Of a DNA stretch of 64,000 nt, positions 35,883 through 47,012 are shown piece after piece. Each line of letters begins with the position of its first letter. Within the stretch, counting starts at the first letter, position 1. This DNA is from Enoplolaimus lenunculus. Lineage: Eukaryota > Nematoda > Enoplea > Enoplida > Thoracostomopsidae. The notes under the pieces were generated by a model. It was not told where the DNA came from, searched no databases, and was given only the letters and a program-made list of their open reading frames with translations. The stretch spans positions 186,001-250,000 of the forward strand of contig JASANG010001183.1 of NCBI GenBank assembly GCA_030248215.1, written 5' to 3'. The position numbers and the translations under genes were made by a program.

Positions 35883-36187
35883 GATTTTAGATGCCTGCTC
35901 AATACGAAATCCTACCAACTGCCTTTGAATGTAAACATATTTTTAATATTTAAAGTTCGAAACATGAAAAATTAATTTGAAAACAATTTTCAAACAAAAT
36001 GTCCCGCATATTTTAAAATTTACTCTCGCAAAACAACGGAACGGGTAAAATAAAAGATCTGACGCTTGTGCCTAAAAACTATTAATATCACCGTTTAATA
36101 CTGTTCTGTGACCCAGTTATAAATGGTCGCGGTGGTTTTTCGTTGGTGAAAGTTGAAATTTCGTTTTCTAGGTAATATTAATATTTT

Positions 36188-36372
36188 GGCCCATGTAAAG
36201 ATCAGGGGCAGAACGGTTTTCTGTGGGACTACAATATAGAGTGAGCTTAACCTTTTGACCAATTTTTTGCTTAGGCTTACGCTTAGGAATATGCTCATTC
36301 TTACGCTTAGGCTTAGGCTTAGGAATATGTTTAGAATACTGTTTCGCCCCCCCCCCATTCTTTATATTGGCC
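36188..36372 (+). mobile_element. Family A TTAGGC MITE, complete short copy
   Basis: The ends are ggcccatgtaaagatcaggg and cattctttatattggcc. Flanking 8-mers aatatttt and aatacttt match at 7 of 8 positions. The interior is one spacer with two short TTAGGC runs. Confidence 0.85.
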
Positions 36373-36605
36373 AATACTTTTTCGTTTTAGTAAATTTTAG
36401 TCGGCGACACTAGTACCAACTTGAACGATTTGAAATTTTTAAAACAAAATGTTGTTGGTTGGTTTTAACCACATTTATAAACTAACAGAACAGTATTTTA
36501 TTTTTGTGTAATTTTTGTGTAAAAATATTGTAAATTTTACTGTCCGTTCTTTTTAAACTTTGGACTGTCATGGTTTGCTACAAACATTAACTATAAAGAA
36601 TATAT

Positions 36606-37026
36606 GGTTCATGTAAAGATTCAGACGCGGAACGTTTTTCTGCGGGACTATAATAGAGACAGCGTAAGCTATAAACTTTTTTTGCGTCAGTGTAAATTTC
36701 AGTGAGTTGATTTTAACTCAGAATGAGTTGAATCACTCAGTCTGAGTTAGGACTATCAGAACTCAAAGGTTTGAGTTGATTCAATTCATTCTGAGTTAAT
36801 TAATCAACTCACCCGGCGTCAACTCAACTCAGAGTGAGAATCAACTGAACTCAGAGTGAGTTAATGTTTACTGATATTAATTCAGAAATAACCAACTCGC
36901 TAGCTGAATTGATTAATCAACTCATTGGAATTTACAGTGTAGGCTTAAACTTAGGTACAGGCTCATTCTTAATCTTAGACTTCGGTTTTACGAATATGCA
37001 TATACTACGGTTACGGTCCTGTTCTA
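36606..37026 (+). mobile_element. Family A MITE split by a family D insertion
   Basis: The left half (ggttcatgtaaagattcag to tttttttgc) and right half (ggcttaaacttagg to cggtcctgttctag) are separated by a 250-bp family D element. Confidence 0.75.
36688..36941. mobile_element. Family D MITE nested in family A
   Basis: Inverted termini cagtgtaaatttcagtgag and ggaatttacagtgta, with interior gagttgattaatcaactca-type palindromes. TA at the ends elsewhere in the family suggests a Tc1/mariner-type target. Confidence 0.75.
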
Positions 37027-37029
37027 GCT

Positions 37030-37092
37030 CAGACTTCTGGTTGCATTCAACTCATTCTGACTTAAAATCAACTCACTGGAATTTACTGTGTA
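37030..37092. mobile_element. Family D end fragment
   Basis: The right terminal part only: caactcattctgacttaaaa to ggaatttactgtgta. Confidence 0.6.
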
Positions 37093-37477
37093 TTTCCATA
37101 GGAGAATATATTTCAAATAACAAACTATCAAGCGCGATTAAATGGTTGTTATTCTTAAATTTGAAACTCACAATACGTCAAATTTTAACAGAAAAATAAA
37201 ATAAATACAGTCATTTATCTTATTTCTATCCACAGTCGTCCTTTTTGTGAGACTGACACACTATTTTAATAATGATTATTAAATACTTTGTTGAACTTTT
37301 CCGTTTTATAAAACCTTTGGCCCAAAAACTACTTAATCTTAAACAAAATAAATGATATTTGTTTAAAAATACCGCATATTTTTCAATAAAAATTGTTCAA
37401 AATTTCATACAACTTTTAATATTTTGTTAATTTTTTCATACGATTAATATTTTAACGAATATATTATCGGTTTTTAA

Positions 37478-37845
37478 GTACTCTCTAAAAGGTTAAACTA
37501 ACTTAATTTAAGCTTAAGGTAATCCAGCAGTATTAAACTAACTTTATAGATTAACTAAATTAACAGGCAGGTTTACGCTTAAACTCATTTAAAACCTTAC
37601 GTAATTTCAGTTGAAGTTAAAATTATTGAACTCTTTGATACGCATAATTTCTGGGCTGCACTTGTTACTTAAACTATAAATAAGTTTACTTAAACTCGTA
37701 TTAAACTTAAAAACGTGTTAGTTTAAGTAAACTTAAAATTCTAGTTTAGTTAGTCCGTTCAGCCATTTAAGTTTTACTTAAACTAATATTCAAGTTTAGT
37801 TGAGCTATAATTTAAGTTCAAGTTTTTAGTAATTAATATTGGTAA
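37478..37845. repeat. Family T element, inverted copy
   Basis: It is the reverse complement of 31905-32315, from gtactctctaaaaggtt to aatttaagttcaag, without the TTAGGC insert. Confidence 0.6.
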
Positions 37846-37897
37846 TTTTACTGGTTCGAAATTCAAGTTAATATTCAGTGAATCTGACTGTTTTACC

Positions 37898-37943
37898 ATG
37901 AAATCAACAAAAGACGACGTAAACTATTCTGATGATGAATATG
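37898..37943 (+). CDS. Collagen exon 1
   Basis: ATG and 15 codons ([15 protein letters not shown]) plus one base, with donor TATG|GTAAGG. The short acidic cytoplasmic start is typical of cuticle collagens. Phase 1 joins exon 2 as Gly. Confidence 0.85.
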
Positions 37944-40900
37944 GTAAGGTATTAAACTTTATAATTTTGATGATAATAACGCTTAACGCCTTTTTATACG
38001 TGCAAGTTTTTGCAGCTAGAACTGTCAAGCCTTAGGGTTGCGCTATAATTTTATTGACGTGTGGCGCCATCAGTCGCCGTGGGGTGCTGTCCGTCTACGT
38101 GCGGTTTCGTCCGTCACCGTGCGTCACCGTGCGGTGCCGTGTGTCACCGTGCGACGCCGTTCGTCACCGTGAACGGCGCCGTACGCGGTGACGCACGGTG
38201 ACGAACGGCGCCGGCGGGGGACGCACGGTGACGCGGCGGTACGGGGACGCACGGTGACGAACGGCGCCGTGCGGGGGACGCACGGTGACGAACGGCGCCG
38301 TGCGGGGGACGCACGGTGACGAACGGCGCCGTGCGGGTGACGCACGGCAACGGACGACGCCGGACGGTACCGTACGTCAAGTATAGCGCAATCCTTATGG
38401 TAACAGTGAAAAAAGTTACTGTAAAAAGGTTTCATTTTATTAAATATATACACTGTCAGGTGGGACTATAGATTTGGAATACCCGGTAGCGTTACTAAAA
38501 AACTAGCCAATAACCTTTCTAGCTGGGTACGGGGAAAATTGTTATCTTTACTGTGACACTGAATGCCCGTAGCAAATTCGTATCCTTTAAGCATTCGCTT
38601 TAAGGTGTAACAGTCCTGGCACTGTTTCACTTTCTAATAGGGTGTACCCGGATATTCGTCTCCGTATCCGGTAAAAATCAATGTTCGTTTCCACTGGTGA
38701 AATATCAAAAATCCGGTTTTGATTGTGTTTTTGTGAGTTGTAACTTGCTGAAAAATCATGTCTTTATCAGTACAAATTTGGTAATGAAAATAATCAAAAT
38801 TCTGTAACAATCTTTAGATCTTTGGGTAAAATTGCTATTTTTCTACTAGTAAAATTTTACTTTGGTGAGTAAATATTTCCATATTGCAGCCGTATTTGTC
38901 CAAAAGTACAGACTGTTTTTAAATATAATTCCATTAATGTCCGGTTTCAGTTTCCGTTATTTTAATCACCGCCTATGTTACTTTGAGGGGCGTCCAGGTT
39001 TCTGGTGGGTTCATAAAAGAGTAGGTTTAGATTCTAGATTACAATTTTTTGCTTAGGCTTAGGCTTACGAAAACATTTTTGCAACGCTTTGGCTTAGGCT
39101 TAGGCTTAGGAATACGATTAATCTACTGTTTACGCCACTAAATGTAAACATTGACCTTGATCACTATCCGTTTCTGTTATTTTCGCTAACCGTTTAATAC
39201 ACACTTTGCTTTTGGATTGTAACACAATTTTGCCAGAATTTAAAATACCATAATTTTTCCATTAATAATTTTGATTCAGAAAAAACATAGTCAGTTCGGT
39301 TAATCTCCAAACCTTCTAAGCCGCTTTATTCAATTGAATGGTTACAGCAACTGCCTGGTTCCGGTTTATTTAAACCACCTGTATTTTCTGATACTGGTTG
39401 CATCCTATTTAACTGAGGTACAGACTAAATGCTTAATAAATTACATTTTGTTTCTGGACCTGTCCTATAAATGAGCCATTTATTGTTATACACTGTAAAT
39501 TCCAATGAGTTAATTAAACAATTGAGATAGTAAAACTTAGTTATTTCTGAGTGAGGCCAATGTTACTTTTACGGCCGTAACAGTAGATTAAGCGCATTCG
39601 TAAGCCTGAAGCCTAAGCCTAAGCGTTGCAAAAGCATATTGGCAAGCCTAAACCTAAGCAAAAAATGTCGTCTAGAATGTAGGCATACTGTGTTAGAGAC
39701 CCAACAGAAACGAAGCCGGCTCTAAAGTAACATGGGCATTGAGTGATAACCATCTGTTGATTAACATCCTGAATTGAGTTGGCTCCTAGTTAGTTGACTA
39801 ATTGACTCAGAATGTGTTGAATTAACTCAGAAATCTGAGTTCTAATAGTCCTAATTCAGCACTCATAGTTCTGACTGGACTAAACTCATTCTTAGTTAAA
39901 ATCAACTCACTGAAATTTACTGTGTTTTAGGCAAACCAGGATCAGCTGTACCTCGGTCGCTGCGTACAGTTGCGTTTTGTGGCGTTGCTTTCAGTACAGT
40001 TGCATGCGTTGCGTGCGTTATAACACTGCCGTTAATATACAATTATGTCCAAACGATTCAGTCGCTAATGCAAAACGATGTCGAATTATGCAAGGTATTT
40101 TTTGCATCTTTCATACAATAACTTGGACCCATGTAAAGATCTAAGGCGGGACGTATTTCTGTGGGACTAGAAAAAGCTTAAGCTTTAGACTAATTTTTTC
40201 TGTTTGGCTTAGGCTTAGGCTTTGGAATAAACTCATTCTTACGCTTAGGCTTAGGCCTAGGGATAAACACATTCTTACGCTTAGGCTTAGACTTAGGCTT
40301 AGGAATATGCTTATAATACTGTTCCGCCCCTGTTCTTTACATTGACCCATAATTTTCGTATAGTTAGCATATATGTGCCCAAAAATTCACTGTTGGAACA
40401 GTGGTAACAGCGTCTACTTGACAAGCAGAACGTCGCTAGATCGAAACCACCCGTAACCCGCTTTTCCAGCTGCTTAGTTATATTAAACAATTCAACTCAG
40501 ACCATATTCGGCGATGTCCAAGATATCATCCGAGTTACCAATCTTACATTAAGTGGCGTAACGGTAGATTACACGTATTCCTAAGCGTAGGCCTAACTCA
40601 AAGCGTTGCAAAAATGTGTTCCTAAGTCTAAGCCTAAACCTAAGTCTAAGCAAAAAATGTAATTTAGAACCTAAACCTAGTCTTTTATAGACCCACCAGA
40701 AACCTGGACGCCCCTTAAAGTAACATCGGCCACCAGATGATTTGATTACAAGACCAGTCACCAACTGGCTAACGGTGCTACGACTTACCTGTGAGAGTAA
40801 AAGAATAATCAAAATTCCAAAACCACATTTTGACACCGCTGACGGCGAACAGTGCAAACTTTCCTTAGTTTTCAATTTTAAGCCTAAGCCTAATCCTAAG

Positions 40901-42933
40901 TTTACTGTTCTGTAGCTAACTATCAATCAATTTTGATTCATAGCCTGAGCCTGTTTCTAAGCTCGCTTGATTTATCAGCCAGTTGCGGGTTTCGATTTTA
41001 AGCCAGTGGCGACCACTCATTATGGTCTGGAGAGCCAGCCCATCCTATTTGTGATGTCTAAAAATTTTGCCTGGCTTCTGACTTGCTTCGCTGGTAAGGT
41101 CTCTTCCATCAATAGTGATCGTTCCCGATTTCGGGTCTGCAGCTGCGCTTCTGTTTTGAGCCTTAATTTGCATTTCCTACTATACTTTACTTCAGACTCG
41201 TTCTCGCGATATGTGGCGTCAAATGACACAGTTACAATCAGTTCAGCCAACATCCAGTCCCAAGGATCGCGACTTAACCGGATTCGCTGGCCGTATTCCG
41301 TTTGCGGCTGGCAAACGAACAGTTAGACAAATTGGTGCCAATTATGACTCCGGCGGAACGTGTAAGTCTTGGGAATTTATCAACGGCGGAGGAAAGGTAT
41401 TCTGGTGACAACATCTGAAACAAAGACCTGTGTCAGAACCAGGGTCCATAGACTAATTTTTTTGGCTTGGCTTAGGCTTAAACTTAGGCGTAGGCTTAGG
41501 AATATGCTCATTCTTACGCTTAGGTATAGGCTTAGCTTTAGGAATAGAAATATGCCTATTGTTACGCGTAGACTTAGACTTAGGCTGAGGCTTAGGCTTA
41601 GGAATATGCTCATTCTTACGCTTTGGCTTACGCTTAGGCTTAAGTGTAGAATTATGCTTATAATACTGTTCCGCCCCTGTTCTTTACATTGGCCAAAAAT
41701 TTCAAATCATGGCTGGAATTGGAAAGAAAATTTCGTTGGCAAAGTCAACTTGCGTCCGATGAAATTAGTCTTCATTTTCGCAACATTAGTCGGCTCATGT
41801 AATAAGATCAGGGCCGGAACGTTTTTTTGTGGGACTGCAATAGAGTATGCTTAAGCGTCAAACTTGTCTTTGAGCATATTTGAATTTGTAGCTAAAGTTT
41901 ATTTAAAATTATTGGATGTATAAGGGTGGCGCTATACTTTTTGACGCCAACGTGCGGTATCGTACGTGAATTAATCAAGTACGATACCGTACGGTGACGG
42001 ACATTGACTAACGGTGCCGCACGACACGTATAGTGAGTGCCATCATAACTGTTTTCAGTATTTTATATCAAAATGATACTTTTTTTACTCATAACAGAGT
42101 ACTGAGTTCGACTTTTGAGTTAAACCTAAATTGTCAATTGTATAATCAAGATAATTTCAAGTATTGTCGGGTTAAACGTTTCAATACTAAAATAATCCCA
42201 TAGAATTTTACAAACTTCTCGCAACAATTTACATTGCTACTTGTGTCACGCTAAAACTGAGAACAGCCTACTATAAACGTTTAAGTATACGGCATCTGCG
42301 CGACCGCTAACTTTTTTGGCTACTCTGTTTTCAGGCTGCCGTTGCCCGATGGGTCCACCAGGACCACCTGGCTCTGACGGTCCGGACGGAATCCCAGGCC
42401 AACCAGGTCCTCCGGGCCGTCCTGGTCCGCCTGGTCGCGACGGCAATTCAGCGTCGCCTAATCCGTTTCCGCGTCGAGTTTGCCAACGCTGTCCGCCTGG
42501 GCCACCTGGCCCGCCGGGAGAACCAGGTCCGAAAGGTTTACCTGGCCCACAGGGTGATCCAGGAAAACCAGGCGAAGCTGGCACGCCTGGCCGTCCAGGT
42601 CCGCAAGGTCCTCCCGGCGATCCAGGAGAGCCAGGATTGCCAGGTGCTAAAGGCCCACCTGGTGCGCCAGGCGAAATCTTGAACGATGCACCGCCTGGAC
42701 CACCAGGTCCGCCTGGCCCTCCCGGACCTGAAGGACCTGTGGGACCTCCTGGTGTCGATGGTAAAATTGGGCCACCTGGCCCGGTCGGAAAACAAGGCGA
42801 CCCAGGAGATCCGGGTCGTGACGGCGTGCCTGGACCGAAAGGACTGACCGGACCTCCTGGACCACCAGGACAGCCTGGTTCGTGTGATCATTGCCCGCCG
42901 CCTAAAACTGGAACCGGATACGCGAAGAAATAA
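37898..42933 (+). CDS. Nematode cuticular collagen
   Basis: Four exons in consistent phase (37898-37943, 39931-40094, 41196-41361, 42335-42933) give about 324 residues, the usual size for this family. Residues 17-70 match the nematode cuticle collagen N-terminal domain: a membrane-anchor stretch (about 28-54) and QNDVELCK followed by [14 protein letters not shown] at about 111-114 is a candidate subtilisin-type cleavage site. A CC-R-C cluster precedes a short Gly-X-Y block, CQRC precedes the long one, which is broken once by an EILNDA linker. The tail [13 protein letters not shown] is the conserved C-terminal Cys-pair motif. Such proteins trimerise in the hypodermis, are secreted and cross-linked into cuticle. 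Introns of about 2.0, 1.1 and 1.0 kb are full of MITEs. AATAAA overlaps the stop; the true poly(A) signal is not clear. Confidence 0.95.
38030..38400. mobile_element. Family F element with GC-rich minisatellite
   Basis: Inverted ends gggttgcgctata and tatagcgcaatcc are flanked by TTA on both sides, compatible with a PIF/Harbinger-type 3-bp target. The interior repeats gtcaccgtgcg and has a 31-bp tandem (cacggtgacgaacggcgccg...) starting at 38250, 38281 and 38312. It lies in collagen intron 1. Confidence 0.7.
38640..38970. other. Collagen intron 1 sequence with family N end
   Basis: The motif gtgtacccggatattcg, as at 43705 and 48430, begins near 38642. Nothing else was recognised. Confidence 0.4.
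38971..39156 (+). mobile_element. Family B TTAGGC MITE
   Basis: The ends are cctatgttactttgaggg and gtaaacattgacc; it contains gtccaggtttctgg, TTAGGC runs and tttttgcaacgcttt. In collagen intron 1. Confidence 0.8.
39489..39924. mobile_element. Family D MITE containing a family B MITE
   Basis: D ends are cactgtaaattccaatgag and actgaaatttactgtg. It is interrupted at 39555-39737. Its right end lies 7 bp from the collagen exon 2 acceptor. Confidence 0.8.
39555..39737 (-). mobile_element. Family B TTAGGC MITE nested in family D
   Basis: The ends are ggccaatgttacttttacgg and ctaaagtaacatgggc. Flanks ctgagtga and ttgagtga resemble a duplication. CCTAAG runs lie around gcgttgcaaaag. Confidence 0.8.
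39931..40094 (+). CDS. Collagen exon 2: membrane anchor and N-terminal domain
   Basis: The acceptor tgtgttttag follows directly on the end of a family D MITE; the donor is TGCAAG|GTATTT. It encodes hydrophobic [20 protein letters not shown] and [19 protein letters not shown], the heart of the nematode collagen N-domain. Confidence 0.92.
40125..40348 (+). mobile_element. Family A TTAGGC MITE
   Basis: The ends are ggacccatgtaaagatc and gttctttacattgaccc, with two spacers and three TTAGGC runs. It starts 31 bp after collagen exon 2. Confidence 0.85.
40390..40475 (+). repeat. tRNA-like head (SINE-like)
   Basis: It reads tggaacagtggtaacagc (A-box-like), an anticodon-like arm ctacttgacaagcag and gatcgaaacc (B-box-like). 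The acceptor stem is absent, and the downstream ccgcttttccagctgctta matches 19305-19320, so it is a tRNA-derived repeat. Confidence 0.55.
40552..40731 (-). mobile_element. Family B TTAGGC MITE
   Basis: The right end is ccccttaaagtaacatcggcc; the left end is trimmed (gtggcgtaacggtagatta). It holds CCTAAG runs around gcgttgcaaaaa. In collagen intron 2. Confidence 0.8.
41196..41361 (+). CDS. Collagen exon 3
   Basis: The acceptor is ctttacttcag and the donor ACGT|GTAAGT. It starts [10 protein letters not shown], includes the RTVR cleavage candidate and ends NYDSGGT, with a split Cys codon. Reading past the donor gives a longer open frame (to 41408) that is intronic. Confidence 0.9.
41436..41694 (+). 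mobile_element. Family A TTAGGC MITE, left end missing
   Basis: It starts within the agactaatttttttggc segment and ends ctgttctttacattggcc; about four diverged TTAGGC/spacer units. In collagen intron 3. Confidence 0.75.
41792..41862 (+). mobile_element. Family A left-end fragment
   Basis: ggctcatgtaataagatcagg through gagtatgcttaagcg, with no TTAGGC part. Confidence 0.65.
41925..42050. mobile_element. Family F element, short copy
   Basis: The ends are gggtggcgctatac and gtatagtgagtgcc, with cggtatcgtacgtg palindromes inside. In collagen intron 3. Confidence 0.6.
42335..42933 (+). CDS. Collagen exon 4: Gly-X-Y domains and tail
   Basis: The acceptor is ctctgttttcag. It has 198 codons and TAA: CRCPM, a Gly-X-Y block, PRRVCQRC, a long Gly-X-Y region with one interruption, and [16 protein letters not shown]. 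Confidence 0.97.
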
Positions 42934-43094
42934 AAGCATAATAATGGCATTGGCATTTATATTTTGCAGTTTAACTCAAACGATCAGATATTTTTGCATT
43001 GTTTTAATTAATACACTTTAGTAACCATGTTTTGTAATTGGCATTCGTCATCATATATCTGAATTCTGGCAAACTAACGCATCAGATTATTTAG

Positions 43095-43480
43095 GAACTA
43101 AGAACCGGAGTATAACAGTAGTAGAACCATATTCTTTAAGCCTACGCCTATACCTAAGCCTAAGCCTAAGCAAAAATAATTGTCCAAAACTTAAGCTTAC
43201 AGAAATTAAATTAGAATTGGTTGCAATATGTTACAACATCACCATGTTAATATACATATTGTTGTGGACCATATTTTGACTTGATGATTTGCTTGTTGTG
43301 TGATTTCAGTTTAAATTTTATGTACAACAAACATTACCTCGAACGTCCAGTGTACAGAACAGGAGTGTAACAGTAGTAGAACGATATTCCTAAAACCTAG
43401 GCCTACTTTTGAGCCTGTAAGCCTAAGCCTAAACAAAAAAATTGGCTAAAGCTTAAGCTTACTCTATTGCAGTGTCGAAG
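43095..43480 (-). repeat. Two decayed CCTAAG elements
   Basis: At 43095-43200 and 43353-43475, segments share gtaacagtagtagaac, CCTAAG runs and ttaagcttac. They resemble family A interiors with altered ends. Confidence 0.6.
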
Positions 43481-43865
43481 ATACACCTTCCACCCATAAT
43501 CTTTGCACGGGCCGCTCCAGCGTCACCGGAATTGCGTAAGCATGCACATTGCAGACTGTGCTCAAAAACTTTGTTAATTACATGTTTACATGCTGTTTCA
43601 ACATTAAACGCCCACAACCGGGGCGAGATTTTCGCTACTCTATAAAACTGATTGCAAAACAAATAGATGTCATCGTAACGTATCTCTGTAATTAGTCTGA
43701 CAGAGTGTAAACGGGTAGTAAAAATAACGGAAACGAATAGCGATTTTGCCGGATACGAATATCCTGTTACACCCTGTTGTAATACTTTAATTGCCAACTT
43801 TCTATTTGCTCCAGCTAACAAACTGGTGATAGGTGCTACACACATTTGAAAACCTGGGCCTACTG
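43481..43865. other. Intergenic with family N end
   Basis: aacgggtagtaaaaataacgg at 43710 repeats the motif seen near 5790; a 128-codon minus frame crosses it and is not credible as a gene. Confidence 0.4.
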
Positions 43866-43867
43866 TA

Positions 43868-44116
43868 CACTGTAAATTCCAATGAGTTGACTAATCAACT
43901 CAGATGGCGAGTTAGATATTTCTGAGTAAGAATAAGACACATTAGCTTACTTTCAGTTGACATGTTTCTCACACTGACTTGAGTTGACTCCGGATGAGTC
44001 GATTAACTGAGAACAAGTTGAATCAACTCACAATTGGGAGTTGTGATGGTCCTACCTTAGATTGAGCAATTAAACTCAATCTGAGTTAAAATCAACTCAC
44101 TGCAATTTACAGTGTA
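43868..44116. mobile_element. Family D MITE
   Basis: cactgtaaattccaatgag to gcaatttacagtg, flanked by TA on both sides. Confidence 0.8.
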
Positions 44117-44760
44117 TGATTTATTCATAAATTTTTGACTAGTATAGTTTAAACTCGACTATTATTTTGAATACATGCATGGCGCCGTATCTGTGATATT
44201 TGTTTGAAATACCTATGTTAAAATATTAATATCCGTTCACCGTTTCTATATTTTTATTAACTTTTATTATTTTTAGTTTGAGTCAATGTTCTCTTAGTGA
44301 TCTCGGTCAGTCATGGCATACAAACGTATTTTCGATTTAAAATGAAAATCTTAATACTTTTTTCGAATATTTAAAGTTTAAGTGAAAAAATGCGTTTAAT
44401 TCCAAAATATGCAAAAAATTCAGAATTTTTTCGCAATCTGAAACACAAATTCATTTTGGTTTTCAATTTGAGTAAATTTACTTTATTTAAAACGGTAGAA
44501 AATGTTGTTCAATCATAAAATTGTCAGCAAATATAAATCGAAGCGTTAAGTTTTATTATTTGAACTGCAGAAAGTATTGTAAGTAACTTTGCAAGGAGAA
44601 GCGACATATTAAAAGGTTCAAACCTTGAAATATTTTATTTTAACTCTTATTTTAAGCAATTTCTGAATACAAAAATCAGAGAAATGTAATATAATTTAAA
44701 CAAAAATCAAAAGTTTCAGATTACTAGTATTATATATAGCGGCTATTTCTTATCAATTGC
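44117..44760. other. Intergenic AT-rich, nothing recognised
   Basis: No feature was recognised. Confidence 0.4.
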
Positions 44761-45193
44761 ACTAAGAGGGGGGTAATAAGAGGAGAGGTCCCCATTTTGG
44801 GTCCGAATCAATAGGAGTCCGTATCCCTAATAACAGTTCATAAGCGAATACAGTCTCTAAACCCTAATTAGAGTCCATAAATGTCAATTAACCCTAATTG
44901 TAGCGCATAAATGACTTTAGGGCCAAATAATTTGAGTTCGAAACTTTAAAGCGTACTCAAGTTTTGAAAGTACATTACTAAGTATATCCTTGTATTATCG
45001 CTCAAGCTGTTGAAACGAGACAAATATAAACGTTTAATTGAACGGATAATTGCAGTACCGTATATATATCAGTAACGAAGGGCGGCGGAGCGTGGGTTAA
45101 AAATAAATAGCAGTCCGTAACCGAATGACAAGGGGGGTACCCTTTGGAGAGGCCAAATAAATAGTCCCCCCTCTTATTCGGGTCACTACAGTA
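44761..45193. mobile_element. Family G MITE, copy 3, left end trimmed
   Basis: It lacks the first bases of the terminal repeat but ends cctcttattcgggtcactac. The interior is collinear with the 31264 copy. Confidence 0.75.
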
Positions 45194-45957
45194 ATGTATC
45201 AAGGCCTATCACCCAAAACCGGTAATGATTAGACTCCAAGCCTTAAACTGTCCTACTGTTTTTAACTACTTGAATGTAATTTTATTCAGCCGCTGTTAAA
45301 CATGGCAATTTTTATGTGATCCTGCAAAAAATAGATTTTAAAATTTGACCCTATCGAAAATTTAGAATTGAAATAAGGATAAAAATTTGACAGGCCGGAA
45401 CAGCGACCCCATTCCCCCCTTAGGCGGCACCCACCTCAAAGAAAGCCTGTACCCAATCATGATTTTAAACAAAAAAGTTAAAAAATATTTTGATCATCGC
45501 AGGAGGGCCCCATCCCAGAATTCTTTAGGGGTCACCATAGCCTGCTCCGGTACTGAAGTTTGTGGGATATATTCACGGTATGATCAGCAATTAAGCACTT
45601 ATGTAAAATAGAAATATACATTTGTATTGATGTATTAAAGTGGGTGTGTACCTGCTTTTTATGCTCATTTCCTTGCAATACCGTTCTGATTTTAATTGAA
45701 TTGTCGTTAATATTTGTCTTTCATTTTATTAACTTTGCTCACATTTTTATTATTGCAAATATTTTAAAAATGTACGAATATCTTCGAAATAATTTTAAAC
45801 GCATTTTAAATTGATCGGACTGACGTTGCATTGACGAGTCATTTGATTGGAGCAATCAATGTATTATCCCTCGTTCCGTTAGCTTCAAGGAGGTAAAATT
45901 TTAAAAAGACTTCCTGACGTTTTTGCGCAATTCTAACTTTGTTAAAAATTGTGGTTC
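45194..45957. other. Intergenic, nothing recognised
   Basis: No feature was recognised. Confidence 0.4.
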
Positions 45958-45960
45958 ATG

Positions 45961-46060
45961 CCACTGTAAATTTTAGTGAGTAACTCATTGGAATTTGCAG
46001 TGTGTTAGTTTTAGGGGCGTCCAGGTTTTTGATGAGTGTATAGAAGAGTAGGTTTTGCTA
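45961..46060. mobile_element. Family D relic followed by family B fragment
   Basis: 45961-46005 is both ends of family D fused (cactgtaaattttagtgag, ggaatttgcagtg) with the centre deleted; 46008-46060 is a family B left part (taggggcgtccaggttttt). Confidence 0.6.
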
Positions 46061-46507
46061 CTAGTGTATTAACATACCCCTGCAAAGCAGTGTGGTTCCC
46101 ATTGGTTCGTCATTGATTAAAATGTTGCTTGTTTGCACATTTATTGCAGTATCGTTTGTATTAATATATTTTGTTCGAGATTGGGACTATGTAGTAGAAC
46201 GGAAATTCATTGAACCAGTTTTTTTCGGTTCTTGCGCGTTTTCCCAAGCCAACTTTAGCCCAAAGCCTAAACATTGGCATAAGCCTAAGTGAATAATTAA
46301 AACTTACGCCTATAAGTCTTTACCTGATACTATTTGTAAGTTAATATGCCAAAATCTAAACATTCCGAATACATTTGAAGAAACTGTATATAAGATTCAG
46401 GTTAGTTATACGGTTTTTGCCATAATGTAATAAGCTTTAGCGGATACTGAGAAAAACCAAATGTGGTACAGTTTAAGCTACGTTTTTAAGTCCCAACCTT
46501 GATGGGA
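46061..46507. other. Intergenic; possible membrane-protein-like frame
   Basis: A frame from ATG 46122 reads MLLVCTFIAVSFVLIYFVRD and resembles a signal anchor, but it runs into decayed TTAGGC-type text (ttagcccaaagcctaaac). Not called as a gene. Confidence 0.3.
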
Positions 46508-46676
46508 CGATGTATATAACAGGGCCGGATCGTTTTCCTACAGGACTGTAATAGAGTCAGTTTAAGCTTTAGACTAAGTTTTTTTGCTTAGGCTTGGAAT
46601 AGGCTCATTCTTACTCGTAGGCTTAGGATAGAACATGCTCATACTACTGTTCTGGCGCTTTTCTATACTTGGGCCC
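46508..46676 (+). mobile_element. Family A' TTAGGC MITE
   Basis: The ends are gatgtatataacagggccgg and ttctatacttgggccc; little TTAGGC remains. Confidence 0.7.
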
Positions 46677-46868
46677 GTTGTGATGCATATAATTCATGGT
46701 AAGTTGAAAAGTTTGCAGCTAATAAACCAAAGACAGAGTGTAATATATTATTTTTGATTAATTTTTTCTAAATTTATATTTTGTTTTAAAATAAAGATTA
46801 ACAACCACAACGGAATAACAAAACTGCTCGCGCTGACGAGCACGAACCGTTTACTGCCGTACGAAAAC

Positions 46869-47012
46869 GGCCCATGTAAAGATCAGGGGCGGATCGTGCT
46901 TCTGTGGGACTATAAAAGAGTAAGCTTAAGCTTTACACTGATTTTTTTTGCTTGGTTTAGGCTTAAAAATATGCTTATAATACTGTTCCGCCCCTGTTCT
47001 TTACATTTGCCC
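46869..47012 (+). mobile_element. Family A MITE, minimal copy
   Basis: The ends are ggcccatgtaaagatcaggg and gttctttacatttgccc. Only one ttaggc remains, so the array is dispensable for the element. Confidence 0.8.

Noticed and set aside
41362-41408. Extension of collagen exon 3 to 41408
   Set aside because: The frame stays open past the GTAAGT donor at 41362, but only splicing there keeps the Cys codon and frame with exon 4.
42246-42939. Long Gly/Pro- and Arg/Ser-rich frames on the minus strand
   Set aside because: They are the antisense of collagen exon 4, open because of GGN-CCN-CCN codons.
43459-43845. 128-codon frame on the minus strand
   Set aside because: It crosses a family N repeat end and has no recognisable domain, signal or splice context.
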